From positions 372,001 through 436,000 of the forward strand of contig NZ_LNRU01000006.1 of the NCBI RefSeq assembly GCF_001468225.1: a stretch of DNA of 64,000 bases, given 5' to 3'. The notes under the pieces are model-generated. The model was not told the DNA's origin, did not search any database, and was given only the letters and a program-made list of their open reading frames with translations. Source of the stretch: Sphingopyxis sp. H053 (GTDB lineage: Bacteria > Pseudomonadota > Alphaproteobacteria > Sphingomonadales > Sphingomonadaceae). A program made the translations under genes and the position numbers. This document shows, in pieces, positions 53,370-62,275 of this stretch. Numbering within the stretch: position 1 is the stretch's first letter; each line of letters begins with the position of its first letter.

Positions 53370-54350
53370 ATGGCTTTCAGGACACGCATCACCGAAATGC
53401 TGGGCATCGAGCATCCCATCGTCCAGGGCGGGATGCAGAGCGTCGGCTACGCCGGACTGGCGAGCGCGGTGTCGAACGCCGGCGGCCTCGGCATCATCAC
53501 GGCACTGACGCAGCCGAGCCCCGAAGCGCTGCGCGAGGAAATCGAAAAGTGCCGGTCGATGACCGACAAGCCGTTCGGCGTGAACATGACCGTGTTCCCG
53601 ACGATCAACGCCCCCGATTACAAGGCCTATGCGCAGGCGATCATCGATGGCGGGGTCAAGATCGTGGAGACCGCGGGCACGCAGGCGGTGCGCGAGATCT
53701 GGGAAATGCTGAAGCCGCATGGCGTCACGATCCTCCACAAATGCACCGCAGTGCGCCACGCGCTGTCGGCCGAGCGCGCGGGATGCGACATCATCTCGAT
53801 CGACGGCTTCGAATGTGCAGGCCATCCGGGCGAGGACGACATCCCCGGCCTGATCCTGATCCCCGCCGCCGCCGACAAGGTGAAGATCCCGATGCTCGCC
53901 TCGGGCGGTTTCGGCGATGGTCGCGGCCTCGTCGCCGCGCTGTCCCTCGGTGCCGAGGGCATCAACATGGGCACGCGCTTCTGCGCGACGGTCGAGGCGC
54001 CGATCCACGACAATGTAAAGCAGGCCTATGTCGACAATGATGAGCGCGGCAGCTTCCTGATCTTCCGCAGCCTCAAAAACACTGCGCGCGTCGGCAAGAG
54101 CGACGTGAGCGAAGAAGTGGTGCGCCGCCTCGCGGTGCCCGACGCCACTTTTGCCGACGTCGCCGAACTGGTGAACGGCAAGGCAGGCCGCGAATTGCTC
54201 GAGACCGGCGACCTCAGCAAGGGCGTGTTCTGGGCCGGGATGGTGCAGGGCCTGATCCACGATATCCCGACATGCCAGCAGCTCATCGACCGGATCATCG
54301 CCGAGGCCGATGCGATCGTCGACCAGCGGCTGGCATCGATGCGCGCGTAA
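53370..54350 (+). CDS. Nitronate monooxygenase-like FMN protein
   Basis: A 326-residue TIM-barrel flavoprotein of the nitronate monooxygenase/enoyl-ACP reductase II superfamily. Family motifs are GIEHPIVQGGMQSVGYAGLASAVSNAGG, quoted in part as IVQGGMQSVGYAGLASA; GVNMTVFPTIN; the FMN-phosphate loops ASGGFGDGRGLVAALSLGAE (GGFGDGR) and NMGTRFCATVEA. Such proteins are often embedded in acyl-CoA or steroid catabolic clusters without known substrate. AGGAGAG precedes the ATG. Divergent from the dehydrogenase across operator copy 2. Confidence 0.85.
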   Translation: MAFRTRITEMLGIEHPIVQGGMQSVGYAGLASAVSNAGGLGIITALTQPSPEALREEIEKCRSMTDKPFGVNMTVFPTINAPDYKAYAQAIIDGGVKIVETAGTQAVREIWEMLKPHGVTILHKCTAVRHALSAERAGCDIISIDGFECAGHPGEDDIPGLILIPAAADKVKIPMLASGGFGDGRGLVAALSLGAEGINMGTRFCATVEAPIHDNVKQAYVDNDERGSFLIFRSLKNTARVGKSDVSEEVVRRLAVPDATFADVAELVNGKAGRELLETGDLSKGVFWAGMVQGLIHDIPTCQQLIDRIIAEADAIVDQRLASMRA

Positions 54351-54384
54351 TTCGCCCGGCACGCTGGCGCGCCGCGCCGGCTTT

Positions 54385-54419
54385 CGATATGATCCGATTC
54401 TTCGCAATCTATCATATCG
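54385..54419. promoter_or_regulatory. 9-bp inverted repeat upstream of the hydrolase/flavin-reductase fusion gene
   Basis: CGATATGAT (54385-54393) and ATCATATCG (54411-54419) are exact reverse complements with a 17-bp spacer, ending 42 bp before the TTG start of the next gene. It could be an operator overlapping the promoter. It is unlike the TTGACGT boxes of the same island. Confidence 0.45.
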
Positions 54420-54461
54420 GACGCCGCCGGCTTCAGCCTGCCGGCACGGCAAGGGGGATTT

Positions 54462-55544
54462 TTGAGCCTCATCGAATATAAGGGTTTTGGCGGCGTTCCC
54501 CTGTCGGCCGACATGCTCGGCGACGAGAATGACCCCGCCGTTCTCCTGATTCCCGAAATCGGCCAAGGCCGCGCCGCGTGGCGTGAGGTCGCCGACGCGC
54601 TCGTGTTGTCGGGCCGCCGCGTCGTGAACCTAGACCTTCGGGACGATGACGACTTGGCGCCGCATATCGAGGATTTGCGCGCCGTCCTGGCGCAAATGGG
54701 TTCGCGTCCCGTTGTTGTCGCGGCAGGGCATGGAGGCTGGATCGCAACGCGCGCGCTGGCACTCGACGGTACGCTTCTAGCGGCCGGATTGGTCGTCGTC
54801 GATATGCCCGTCGACGAAGACGCGATCGCGAACGACGTTGCTGCCCACTTGGCGTTGCCCACGCTCGTCGTGCGCGGGGGCTTTTCTCCCGCGCAATCCA
54901 GCGCGGTCAGCGACGCCTTCTACGCCGCGCTGCCGATCGGCCAGATTGCCGACATCAACGAATGCGACCTCGAGCTCGCGTCCGACCGGAAGGAAGCCTT
55001 GCTCGGCCAGTTGCTCGAATTCCTCGAACGGCGTCAGCCGCGCGAGGCGATGGAATTTCAGGCAGGTTCCGACCCGCGCACGCTGCGCGATGCGATGGGC
55101 TGCTTTGCCACCGGCATCACGATCGTCACCGCGGTCGATGCCGCAGGAACGCCGGTCGGCCTGACCGCGAACAGCTTCACCTCGGTATCGCTCGATCCGC
55201 CGCTGCTGCTGGTGTGCATTGCCAACACGGCGGGAACCGCACCGGCCCTCCGCGAAGCCGCGCATTTCGGCGTCAACGTGCTGCAGATCGGCCAGCAACC
55301 GACGTCGAACCGCTTTGCGGCAAGGGGCGAGGACCGCTTCGCCAACCAGCCGTGGGCGCCGGGCCAGACCGGCGTGCCGCTGCTCGGCAGTTCGCTCGTC
55401 TCGTTCGAGTGCCAGCATGAATCGCTGCACGAGGCGGGGGATCATTTCATCCTGGTTGGCAGGGTGGTGCGCGCGCAGTTTGAACCGCACCGCGATCCTT
55501 TACTCTATTTTCGCGGAAAATATCGGAGGCTGCATTTCGCCTGA
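54462..55544 (+). CDS. Fusion of a degenerate alpha/beta hydrolase and a flavin reductase
   Basis: A 360-residue protein starting at TTG with AAGGGGG upstream. Residues 1-195 look like an alpha/beta hydrolase (PAVLLIPEIGQGRAAWREVA, VVNLDLRDDDDLAPHIEDL, LVVRGGFSPAQ), but the nucleophile elbow reads AAGHGGWIA, with Gly where GHSMGGW has Ser. Residues 200-360 are an HpaC/ActVB-type flavin reductase (LRDAMGCFATGITIVTAVDA, GLTANSFTSVSLDPPLLLVC, HFGVNVLQIGQQ). It may supply reduced flavin to a monooxygenase and use the first domain for substrate binding or docking. Confidence 0.82.
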   Translation: MSLIEYKGFGGVPLSADMLGDENDPAVLLIPEIGQGRAAWREVADALVLSGRRVVNLDLRDDDDLAPHIEDLRAVLAQMGSRPVVVAAGHGGWIATRALALDGTLLAAGLVVVDMPVDEDAIANDVAAHLALPTLVVRGGFSPAQSSAVSDAFYAALPIGQIADINECDLELASDRKEALLGQLLEFLERRQPREAMEFQAGSDPRTLRDAMGCFATGITIVTAVDAAGTPVGLTANSFTSVSLDPPLLLVCIANTAGTAPALREAAHFGVNVLQIGQQPTSNRFAARGEDRFANQPWAPGQTGVPLLGSSLVSFECQHESLHEAGDHFILVGRVVRAQFEPHRDPLLYFRGKYRRLHFA

Positions 55545-55545
55545 T

Positions 55546-55635
55546 TGGCGGACAGGGTGGGATTCGAACCCACGGTGAGCTTGCACCCACGGCGGTTTTC
55601 AAGACCGCTGCCTTAAACCACTCGGCCACCTGTCC
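55546..55635 (-). tRNA. tRNA-Ser (anticodon UGA)
   Basis: A 90-nt class II tRNA read on the minus strand. The acceptor stem GGACAGG pairs with CCTGTCC, followed by G and an encoded CCA. The D-arm is GCCGAGTGG...AAGGC, the anticodon loop CTTGAAA gives UGA, there is a long variable arm, and the T-loop is GGTTCGAATCC. The long variable arm and G73 identify serine. Confidence 0.97.
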
Positions 55636-55778
55636 GCACGGCGTCGCCATAGCGTGCGAACGCATTGCGGCAAGCAAAACCTCGCCTGCACGACCCATCG
55701 CGCGAATGAATCGCCTTGTCTCGCGACGACCTAGCCAAGCCGCTCGCATCTGTGCGAGACACGTCTTATGGTGGGGAC

Positions 55779-56843
55779 ATGATGCACGCTATACGTTTCA
55801 GAATCGGACGCCTTTTCAAATTTGCGACGGCGTTCCTGTCGGCATGGATGCTCACCGCGTCGGCGCCGCTCCATGCACAGGGCAGCGAGTCCGGCTTCGA
55901 CACCTACGTCCAGTCGCTATGGCCGAAGGCGCAGGCGCGCGGCGTGTCGCGCACGACCTTCGACCGGGTGACCGCGGGGCTGACCTATAATCCGCGCGTC
56001 GTCGCGCTCGATCGCGACAACCTCGGCAGCCCTCCGAGCCCCAACACGCCGATCCCTGCCTTTGCACCGTATAGGGCGAAACATGTCGATGCGGCGCGCA
56101 TCGGCGGCGGCCGCCGCGTCCACGACCGGCTGCTCCCGCTCCTGTCGCGTATCGAGGCGCGCACGGGCGTTCCGACCAGCATCATGATCGCCATTTACGG
56201 CCACGAAACCGCCTATGGGCAGGTCACCGGCAATTTCGATCTGCCCGAAGCGCTCGCAACGCTCGCCTATGAAGGGCGTCGCCGCAGCCTGTTCGAACCC
56301 GAACTGATCGCGACGATGGTGATGGTCGAACGCGGCGTCCCGCGCAGCGCCCTCAAGGGCAGCTGGGCCGGGGCGTTCGGCTATCCGCAATTCCTGCCGT
56401 CGGTCTATCTGCAGGTTGCAGAAGATGGCGACGGCGATGGCGTCGCCCGCATCTGGTCGAGCGAGGCCGATGCGATCGAATCGATCGGCTCATACCTCCG
56501 TCGCGCCGGGTGGCGCGCCGGGCAGCCATGGGGCGTTGCGGTCACCGTTCCCGCGGGCTTCAACCGCGGCGCGGTCGCCAACCGCCTCGCACCCACGCGT
56601 TGCCCGCGCGTTTTCGATCGCCACAGCCGCTGGCGCTCGATGGCCGAATGGCGCGCCGACGGCATCGCGCCGCTCGGGGGCCGCTGGCCCGATGGCAATG
56701 TGCAGGCGACGCTTCTCGAACCCGATGGCCCCGGTCGAACCGCTTATTTGCTGACCGGTAACTATCGTGCGATATTGGACTATAATTGTTCCAACTTTTA
56801 CGCACTGTCTGTGGGGTTGCTGGCGGATGAAATCGATCGTTAG
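55779..56843 (+). CDS. Lytic murein transglycosylase (MltB family)
   Basis: A 354-residue peptidoglycan-cleaving enzyme exported by an N-terminal signal (FATAFLSAWMLTASAPLHA-QGS). The SLT-like fold has the catalytic Glu in AIYGHETAYGQ and the family motif GSWAGAFGYPQFLPSVY. GGTGGGGAC precedes the start. The rlpA gene begins inside its last codons, so the two wall enzymes are co-expressed. Confidence 0.92.
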   Translation: MMHAIRFRIGRLFKFATAFLSAWMLTASAPLHAQGSESGFDTYVQSLWPKAQARGVSRTTFDRVTAGLTYNPRVVALDRDNLGSPPSPNTPIPAFAPYRAKHVDAARIGGGRRVHDRLLPLLSRIEARTGVPTSIMIAIYGHETAYGQVTGNFDLPEALATLAYEGRRRSLFEPELIATMVMVERGVPRSALKGSWAGAFGYPQFLPSVYLQVAEDGDGDGVARIWSSEADAIESIGSYLRRAGWRAGQPWGVAVTVPAGFNRGAVANRLAPTRCPRVFDRHSRWRSMAEWRADGIAPLGGRWPDGNVQATLLEPDGPGRTAYLLTGNYRAILDYNCSNFYALSVGLLADEIDR

Positions 56844-57819
56844 GGGCGGGGGCCTGATGGCCGGAGCGATGCTGATGCTCGCCGGTTGTGGTAGTGTGGA
56901 TGGCAAGCGCCAAGGTGGGCCGACGGCAAGCCCAACGCCTGCATCTTCAGTCGCGGGCGTGGCCGATGTGCCGGTCAAGGTCGGCGATCCCTATTCGGTC
57001 GGCGGCGTGACCTATACGCCCGCAGATATCCCCGACTATGACGATGTCGGCTATGCTAGCTGGTATGGCGAGGAACTCGCCGGGCAACCCACCGCGAATG
57101 GCGAGACTTTCGACCCCGCGGGCATATCGGCAGCGCACAAGACGCTGCCGCTGCCGAGCTATGTCGAGGTTACCGCGCTCGATACCGGGCGGACCATACT
57201 CGTGCGCGTCAACGACCGCGGACCGATGGTCGGCGATCGGCTGATCGACCTGTCGCGCGGTGCTGCCGAACAATTGGGCCTCACCGACGGCGTCGCCGCG
57301 GTCCGCGTCCGCCGCACCAACCCGCCCGCAGCCGAACGCGCGCAGCTTCGTTCCGGCAAGCCCGTTCCCGAACGCATTGCGACGCCCGAATCGCTGCTGG
57401 CGATCCTGCGCAGCAAGGCTAAGGCGCTGCCGGTGCCCAAGACCGCGGTCGCTGCGGCAACACCGGTCGCCGCTCAGCCCGCCGCGCCGATAGCATCGGG
57501 CAAGGCCAAGCCCGGTGACGACCGCTTCGTCGTCGAAGGTCCGGGGACGACAAAACCCGCACCCAAGCCCGCGCCGGCGGCAACGGCCGCCAAGCCCGCT
57601 GCCGCGGTCGCGGGAAAATACGCCATCCAGGTCGGAGCGTTCAGCAGCGAGACCCGTGCCAATGCGGCTGCCAAGTCGGTCGGCGGCCATGTCACCAAGG
57701 CAGGCAATCTGTGGCGCGTGCGCGTCGGCCCCTTCGCAAGCGACGCCGAAGCGCGAGGCGCCCTCGGCAAAGTCAAAGCCAGAGGCTTCCGCGACGCGGT
57801 GGTCCAGCGCGACCGCTGA
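56827..57819 (+). CDS. rlpA: RlpA-type septal lipoprotein with SPOR domain
   Basis: A 330-residue lipoprotein with lipobox LAGC near residue 21. A double-psi beta-barrel domain (VGYASWYGEELAGQPTANGE, then VRVNDRGPMVGDRLIDLS) carries the catalytic Asp/Glu/His pattern of RlpA lytic transglycosylases that cut glycan lacking stem peptides. An Ala/Pro linker leads to a SPOR domain (YAIQVGAFSSETRANAAAK) that binds denuded septal peptidoglycan. It overlaps the upstream MltB-type gene by 17 bp and is followed by a D,D-carboxypeptidase, a cell-wall gene cluster. Confidence 0.92.
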   Translation: MKSIVRGGGLMAGAMLMLAGCGSVDGKRQGGPTASPTPASSVAGVADVPVKVGDPYSVGGVTYTPADIPDYDDVGYASWYGEELAGQPTANGETFDPAGISAAHKTLPLPSYVEVTALDTGRTILVRVNDRGPMVGDRLIDLSRGAAEQLGLTDGVAAVRVRRTNPPAAERAQLRSGKPVPERIATPESLLAILRSKAKALPVPKTAVAAATPVAAQPAAPIASGKAKPGDDRFVVEGPGTTKPAPKPAPAATAAKPAAAVAGKYAIQVGAFSSETRANAAAKSVGGHVTKAGNLWRVRVGPFASDAEARGALGKVKARGFRDAVVQRDR

Positions 57820-57850
57820 CGGCCTGCGCGTGGGGAGGCCAGGCATTATC

Positions 57851-59053
57851 GTGAGGGGCGCGGCGGCGGGCCTGACCGCGCTCGCGCTGACGCTGGCTTT
57901 TCCCGCAGCATCGGCAGGCGATACCCGCCCCAAAGGCGCGCCGGTCAGCCGCCCGCTTTATGTCACGCAGGCGCCGATCGTGATGCTCAAGGATCTCGAT
58001 TCGGGCGCGATCCTCTTTTCGCGCGGTGCCGACAAGCGCTTCGCGCCGGCGTCGATGGCGAAGGTGATGACCGCCTATGTCGTGCTCGACCTGATCAAAA
58101 AGGGCGAACTTGCGCGCGACAAGCAATTCACCGTCAGCGAGGCGACATGGAAGAAGTGGAACGGCAGCACCGGCGGGTCGACGATGTTCCTGCGCCCGAA
58201 CGAAAAAGTCTCGGTCGACGAATTGCTCAAGGGATTGATCACCGTCTCGGGCAATGACGCCGCCGCAGTCCTTGCGGTCGGCATCGACGGAAGCGAGGAT
58301 GCATTCGCCAAAAGAATGAACGTCGTAGCGGCCAAAATTGGGATGACATCGAGTCGCTTCGGAACGCCGAGCGGCTGGCCTGACGGCGGCATCACCAAAG
58401 TCAGCGCGGCTGATCTCATAACGCTTGCCGACCGGCTGATCCGCGACCATCCGGATGGCTATAGTCGATATTTCTCGCTGCCGAAGCTTCAGCACGGCAA
58501 GTCGCCCGAGGGCAAGCCGATCATCCAGCCCAACCGCAACCCCATTCTCGGGCGTTTCGAGGGGGCCGACGGCCTGAAAACCGGCCACACCGCCGAAGCC
58601 GGCTATTGCTTCCTCGGTTCGGCGAAGCGGAACGGCCGCCGCCTGATCATGGTGGTCGCCGGCATGAGCAGCGAAAAAGCGCGGCGCGACGAGGCCGAAC
58701 GGCTGATGAAATGGGGCTTCGAGGAATGGGAGGGGCGGGAACTTGTCCCCGCAGGCGCCAGCCTCGGCCGGATCGATGTCGGAAAAGGAGCGATTCCCGC
58801 GGTCGCCACGGAGGCCGGGATCGCGGTGCGGATGACGGTTCCCAAGGGCTATGAGGGCAGCTATCGCGCGGTGATGCGCACACGAGCCCCCATTGCCGCG
58901 CCGCTCATTCGCGGGACGCCGGTCGCCGACCTTGTCGTCACGCCCGACGGCCTGCCGCCGCAAACGACGCCGCTAATCGCCGCCACAGATGTCGCCGAGG
59001 GCGGCGTGTGGGCGCGCGCACGAACAGGGTTTTACCGGCTGACCGGGCTGTGA
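57851..59053 (+). CDS. dacC: D-alanyl-D-alanine carboxypeptidase (PBP5/6 type)
   Basis: A penicillin-binding protein of about 400 residues that trims peptidoglycan pentapeptides. The active site shows SMAK (Ser68, Lys71), SGN in TVSGNDAAA and KTG in DGLKTGHTAEAGY. A C-terminal beta domain follows. The GTG at 57851 (GGGGAGG 12 bases upstream) gives a signal peptide; another GTG at 57830 is possible. Its stop overlaps tmk. Confidence 0.92.
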   Translation: MRGAAAGLTALALTLAFPAASAGDTRPKGAPVSRPLYVTQAPIVMLKDLDSGAILFSRGADKRFAPASMAKVMTAYVVLDLIKKGELARDKQFTVSEATWKKWNGSTGGSTMFLRPNEKVSVDELLKGLITVSGNDAAAVLAVGIDGSEDAFAKRMNVVAAKIGMTSSRFGTPSGWPDGGITKVSAADLITLADRLIRDHPDGYSRYFSLPKLQHGKSPEGKPIIQPNRNPILGRFEGADGLKTGHTAEAGYCFLGSAKRNGRRLIMVVAGMSSEKARRDEAERLMKWGFEEWEGRELVPAGASLGRIDVGKGAIPAVATEAGIAVRMTVPKGYEGSYRAVMRTRAPIAAPLIRGTPVADLVVTPDGLPPQTTPLIAATDVAEGGVWARARTGFYRLTGL

Positions 59054-59667
59054 CTGGGCGGTTCATCACGCTCGAGGGCGGCGAAGGGGTCGGTAAATCC
59101 ACCCAGATTCGCGCGCTAACGGCCGCGCTCGAGGCGCGCGGCATCGAAACCGTCGCGACGCGCGAACCCGGCGGCAGCGCGGGCGCGGAGGCGATCCGCG
59201 CACTGCTGATGGAAGGAAGCGACGACCGCTGGGATGCGCGCAGCGAGGCCCTGCTATTCGCCGCTGCGCGCGCCGACCATGTCGCGCGGACGATCCGTCC
59301 CGCGCTTGAAAGCGGCGCGTGGGTGCTCTGCGACCGTTTCGTCGATTCGAGCCGCGCCTATCAGGGTGGCGGTGGCGGAATCACCGACGCCGACCTCCTG
59401 ACGCTGCACGGATTCGGTTCGATGGGCTTGCTGCCCGACCGCACCTTCCTGCTCGCCGTCAGCGCCGACGAGGCGGCACGGCGGTTGACCGAACGCGGCG
59501 GGAGCGACCGCATGGGTAACAAGCCCGCCGACTATCAGACGCGGCTCGCGGCGCGCTTTGTCGAGATGGCGAAAGCCGAACCCGCGCGATGGCGGATCAT
59601 CGATGCAGATGCGGCGGCATCGGACGTCACCGCCGCGATCCTCGCCGAACTCGCCGAATGGCTGTGA
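59050..59667 (+). CDS. tmk: Thymidylate kinase
   Basis: A 205-residue kinase that phosphorylates dTMP. The P-loop is EGGEGVGKST, the dTMP-binding DR motif is CDRFVDSSRAYQGGG, and the lid follows LTERGGSDRMGNK. The GTG start overlaps the dacC stop by 4 bp, and the stop overlaps the holB start, so dacC-tmk-holB is one coupled unit. Confidence 0.95.
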   Translation: MTGRFITLEGGEGVGKSTQIRALTAALEARGIETVATREPGGSAGAEAIRALLMEGSDDRWDARSEALLFAAARADHVARTIRPALESGAWVLCDRFVDSSRAYQGGGGGITDADLLTLHGFGSMGLLPDRTFLLAVSADEAARRLTERGGSDRMGNKPADYQTRLAARFVEMAKAEPARWRIIDADAAASDVTAAILAELAEWL

Positions 59668-60647
59668 TGATCGGTCATCAGGACGCCGAAAAGGCTTTTC
59701 TCGAAGCGTGGCAGGGCGGTCGCCTCCATCACGCATGGCTGCTCGCCGGACCGCAGGGAATGGGAAAGGGCCTATTTGCCGAACGCGTCGCGCGCTTTCT
59801 CGTGACCCATGGTCGCGGCGGTGACGGGCAATCGGTGACGCTCGACGATCGCGGAGACAACGCCGCGGCCCGGCTGGTCGACGCCGGAAACCATCCCGAG
59901 ATCCTCCGCCTCGCGCGCCAGCCGAAGGACAAAGCGAAAGAACTCGCCCGCAACATCACGATCGAACAGATCCGGCAGATGATCCGCCGTCTGCACCTCT
60001 CACTGTCGCTCGGCGAGTGGCGCGTGATCATTATCGACGCGGTCGACGATCTCGAAACCGATGGCGCCAACGCGCTGCTCAAGACACTCGAGGAACCGCC
60101 GGAAAAAACGCTGTTCCTGCTCGTCAGCCATTCGCCGGGGCGCTTGCTCCCGACGATCAGGTCACGATGCAGAATGCTTCGTTTTCAGCCGGTTGAGCGT
60201 GACGTCATGACACCATGGCTGCACGAACTGCGGCCGATGCTGGAGATGACGGAGGTGCGCGCGATCGTCGCCGCATCGGGCGGTGTACCAGGCAAGGCGC
60301 TCGCGCTGATCGATAGCGATGTCGCGGTGATGGAAAAGAAGCTGCTCGCCATTGCGACGAGCGGAGATCCGGAAAACCGGCTGCGCGAGGCGCTTGCGCG
60401 CGAGGTCGGCGGAACCAGCAATCGCGCCCGGCTCGAACTGGTGATCGACATTGTTCCGGGTCTGCTCGCGCGCCTCGCGCGCGAACGGCCAGTCGCGGAA
60501 ATCGCGCCGATCCTCGCACAGTGGGATCGCGTCCAGCGCACCGTTCGCGATGCGATCCGCGGGTCGTACGATGGCGCGATGGTCGGCTTCGAAATTGGCA
60601 ACTGCCTTGCCGAATTGGCGCCGCGTACCGGGCAAACCGCACGCTGA
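59667..60647 (+). CDS. holB: DNA polymerase III delta prime subunit
   Basis: A 326-residue clamp-loader subunit. The AAA+ domain shows HHAWLLAGPQGMGKGLFAER (Walker A), LETDGANALLKTLEEPPEKT and the sensor SHSPGRLLPTIRSRC; the expected SRC arginine is present. The start is uncertain among 59658, 59664 and 59667, all overlapping the tmk stop. The tmk-holB-metG-tatD order is conserved in many alphaproteobacteria. Confidence 0.93.
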   Translation: MIGHQDAEKAFLEAWQGGRLHHAWLLAGPQGMGKGLFAERVARFLVTHGRGGDGQSVTLDDRGDNAAARLVDAGNHPEILRLARQPKDKAKELARNITIEQIRQMIRRLHLSLSLGEWRVIIIDAVDDLETDGANALLKTLEEPPEKTLFLLVSHSPGRLLPTIRSRCRMLRFQPVERDVMTPWLHELRPMLEMTEVRAIVAASGGVPGKALALIDSDVAVMEKKLLAIATSGDPENRLREALAREVGGTSNRARLELVIDIVPGLLARLARERPVAEIAPILAQWDRVQRTVRDAIRGSYDGAMVGFEIGNCLAELAPRTGQTAR

Positions 60648-60685
60648 CGCTTTCCCTCACGCGCGCCAACGGCTAAGGCGCGGCC

Positions 60686-62275
60686 ATGTCCGAAAACACC
60701 GAACCTTTCTATATCACCACGGCGATCAGCTACCCCAATGGCCGTCCGCATATCGGCCACGCGTACGAGGCGATCGCGACCGACGTTATGGCCCGTTTCC
60801 AGCGCGCGCGGGGACGCGACGTGCGGTTGATCACTGGCACCGACGAACATGGGCTGAAGATGTTCCAGACGGCGCGCGATCAGGGCCGCGCGACGATCGA
60901 TCTCGCTGACGAAATGTCGGGATATTTCCGTGAGATGTATGCCAGGCTGAATATCAGTTATGACAATTTCATGCGCACGTCGGACGCCGCGCATCACTCA
61001 GCGTCGCAGGCGATCTGGAAAGCCATGGAAGCCAATGGCGATCTTTATCTCGATCGCTACGAGGGCTGGTATTCGGTCCGCGACGAGGCTTTTTACGACG
61101 AAAGCGAACTGACCGACGGGGAAGGGGGCGCCCGCCTCTCACCGCAGGGCACGCCGGTCGATTGGACCGTCGAGGAAAGCTGGTTCTTCCGCCTGTCCCG
61201 ATATCAGGACAGGCTGCTCGCGCTCTATAACGACCAGCCCGATTTCATCCGCCCTGAAAGCCGTCGCAACGAGGTGCTGCGCTTCGTCGAAGGCGGTCTC
61301 AAGGACCTCAGCGTCTCGCGCACCAGCTTCGATTGGGGCGTGCCGGTGCCGGGTTCACCGGGACATGTCATGTATGTGTGGGTCGATGCCCTCACCACCT
61401 ATCTTTCGGGACTGGGCTATCCCGATCCCGACAGCGATTTCGGCAAATTCTGGCCGGCGAATATCCATATGATCGGCAAGGATATCGTGCGCTTTCATGC
61501 GGTTTACTGGCCGGCCTTCCTGATGAGCGCAAATCTGCCGCTGCCCAAGCAGGTGTTCGGCCACGGCTTCCTGCTCAACCGCGGCGAGAAGATGTCGAAG
61601 TCGCTCGGCAACGTTGTCGACCCGATGGCGCTCGCCGATCAGTTCGGGGTCGACGCGCTGCGCTATTATCTGCTCCGCGAAGTCAGCTTCGGGCAGGACG
61701 GCACCTATTCGGCAGAGGCGATAGTGCGGACCGCCAACGCCGATCTTGCGAACAGCTTCGGCAATCTCGCTCAGCGCAGCTTGTCGATGATTTTCAAGAA
61801 TCTGGATGGCAAACTGTCTGCGGATTATACGCCGGCGCAGGACGATATCGACTTGCTCGCCGACATCACCCACATGGCGGCGGTCCGCCTGCCGCGCGAA
61901 TTCGAGCAGCTCGCTTTCTCGATCGGGATCGAGGACTGGATCCGCGCCGTCTTCGCCTGCAATCAATATGTCGACACGCAAGCGCCCTGGGCGCTGCGCA
62001 AGACCGATCCCGAACGCATGCGCGCGGTGCTGATGACCTTGTTCCAAGCCGTGCGTACGCTGGCGATCGCGATCCGGCCCGTCGTCCCGGCAGCGGCGGA
62101 CAAATTGCTCGACCAGATGGGCATCGCCGCCGACGCGCGCGACTTCTCCGCATTGGACGATCGGGACTGGCTAGTGAAACTGGCCGCCAGCGGCTTCACC
62201 GTCGGACAGCCCGTGCCGATCTTCCCCCGTCTCGAACTGCCCGAGGGTGAAGGGGAAGGGGAAGGGGAGGCGTAA
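60686..62275 (+). CDS. metG: Methionyl-tRNA synthetase
   Basis: A 529-residue class I synthetase. The HIGH motif is PNGRPHIGHAYEA, the KMSKS motif is RGEKMSKSLGN, and the tRNA-binding anticodon domain follows. The zinc-knuckle cysteines of the long type are absent and no C-terminal dimerisation domain is present, so it is the short type. The protein ends in Glu-Gly repeats (PEGEGEGEGEA) encoded by GGGGAA units, whose purine-rich DNA also serves as the Shine-Dalgarno for tatD; the stop and tatD start overlap (TAATG). Confidence 0.95.
   Translation: MSENTEPFYITTAISYPNGRPHIGHAYEAIATDVMARFQRARGRDVRLITGTDEHGLKMFQTARDQGRATIDLADEMSGYFREMYARLNISYDNFMRTSDAAHHSASQAIWKAMEANGDLYLDRYEGWYSVRDEAFYDESELTDGEGGARLSPQGTPVDWTVEESWFFRLSRYQDRLLALYNDQPDFIRPESRRNEVLRFVEGGLKDLSVSRTSFDWGVPVPGSPGHVMYVWVDALTTYLSGLGYPDPDSDFGKFWPANIHMIGKDIVRFHAVYWPAFLMSANLPLPKQVFGHGFLLNRGEKMSKSLGNVVDPMALADQFGVDALRYYLLREVSFGQDGTYSAEAIVRTANADLANSFGNLAQRSLSMIFKNLDGKLSADYTPAQDDIDLLADITHMAAVRLPREFEQLAFSIGIEDWIRAVFACNQYVDTQAPWALRKTDPERMRAVLMTLFQAVRTLAIAIRPVVPAAADKLLDQMGIAADARDFSALDDRDWLVKLAASGFTVGQPVPIFPRLELPEGEGEGEGEA

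Noticed and set aside
55743-55758. Small hairpin CTCGCA-TCTG-TGCGAG before the MltB-type gene
   Set aside because: Only six base pairs and no T-tract; too weak to call a terminator or riboregulator.
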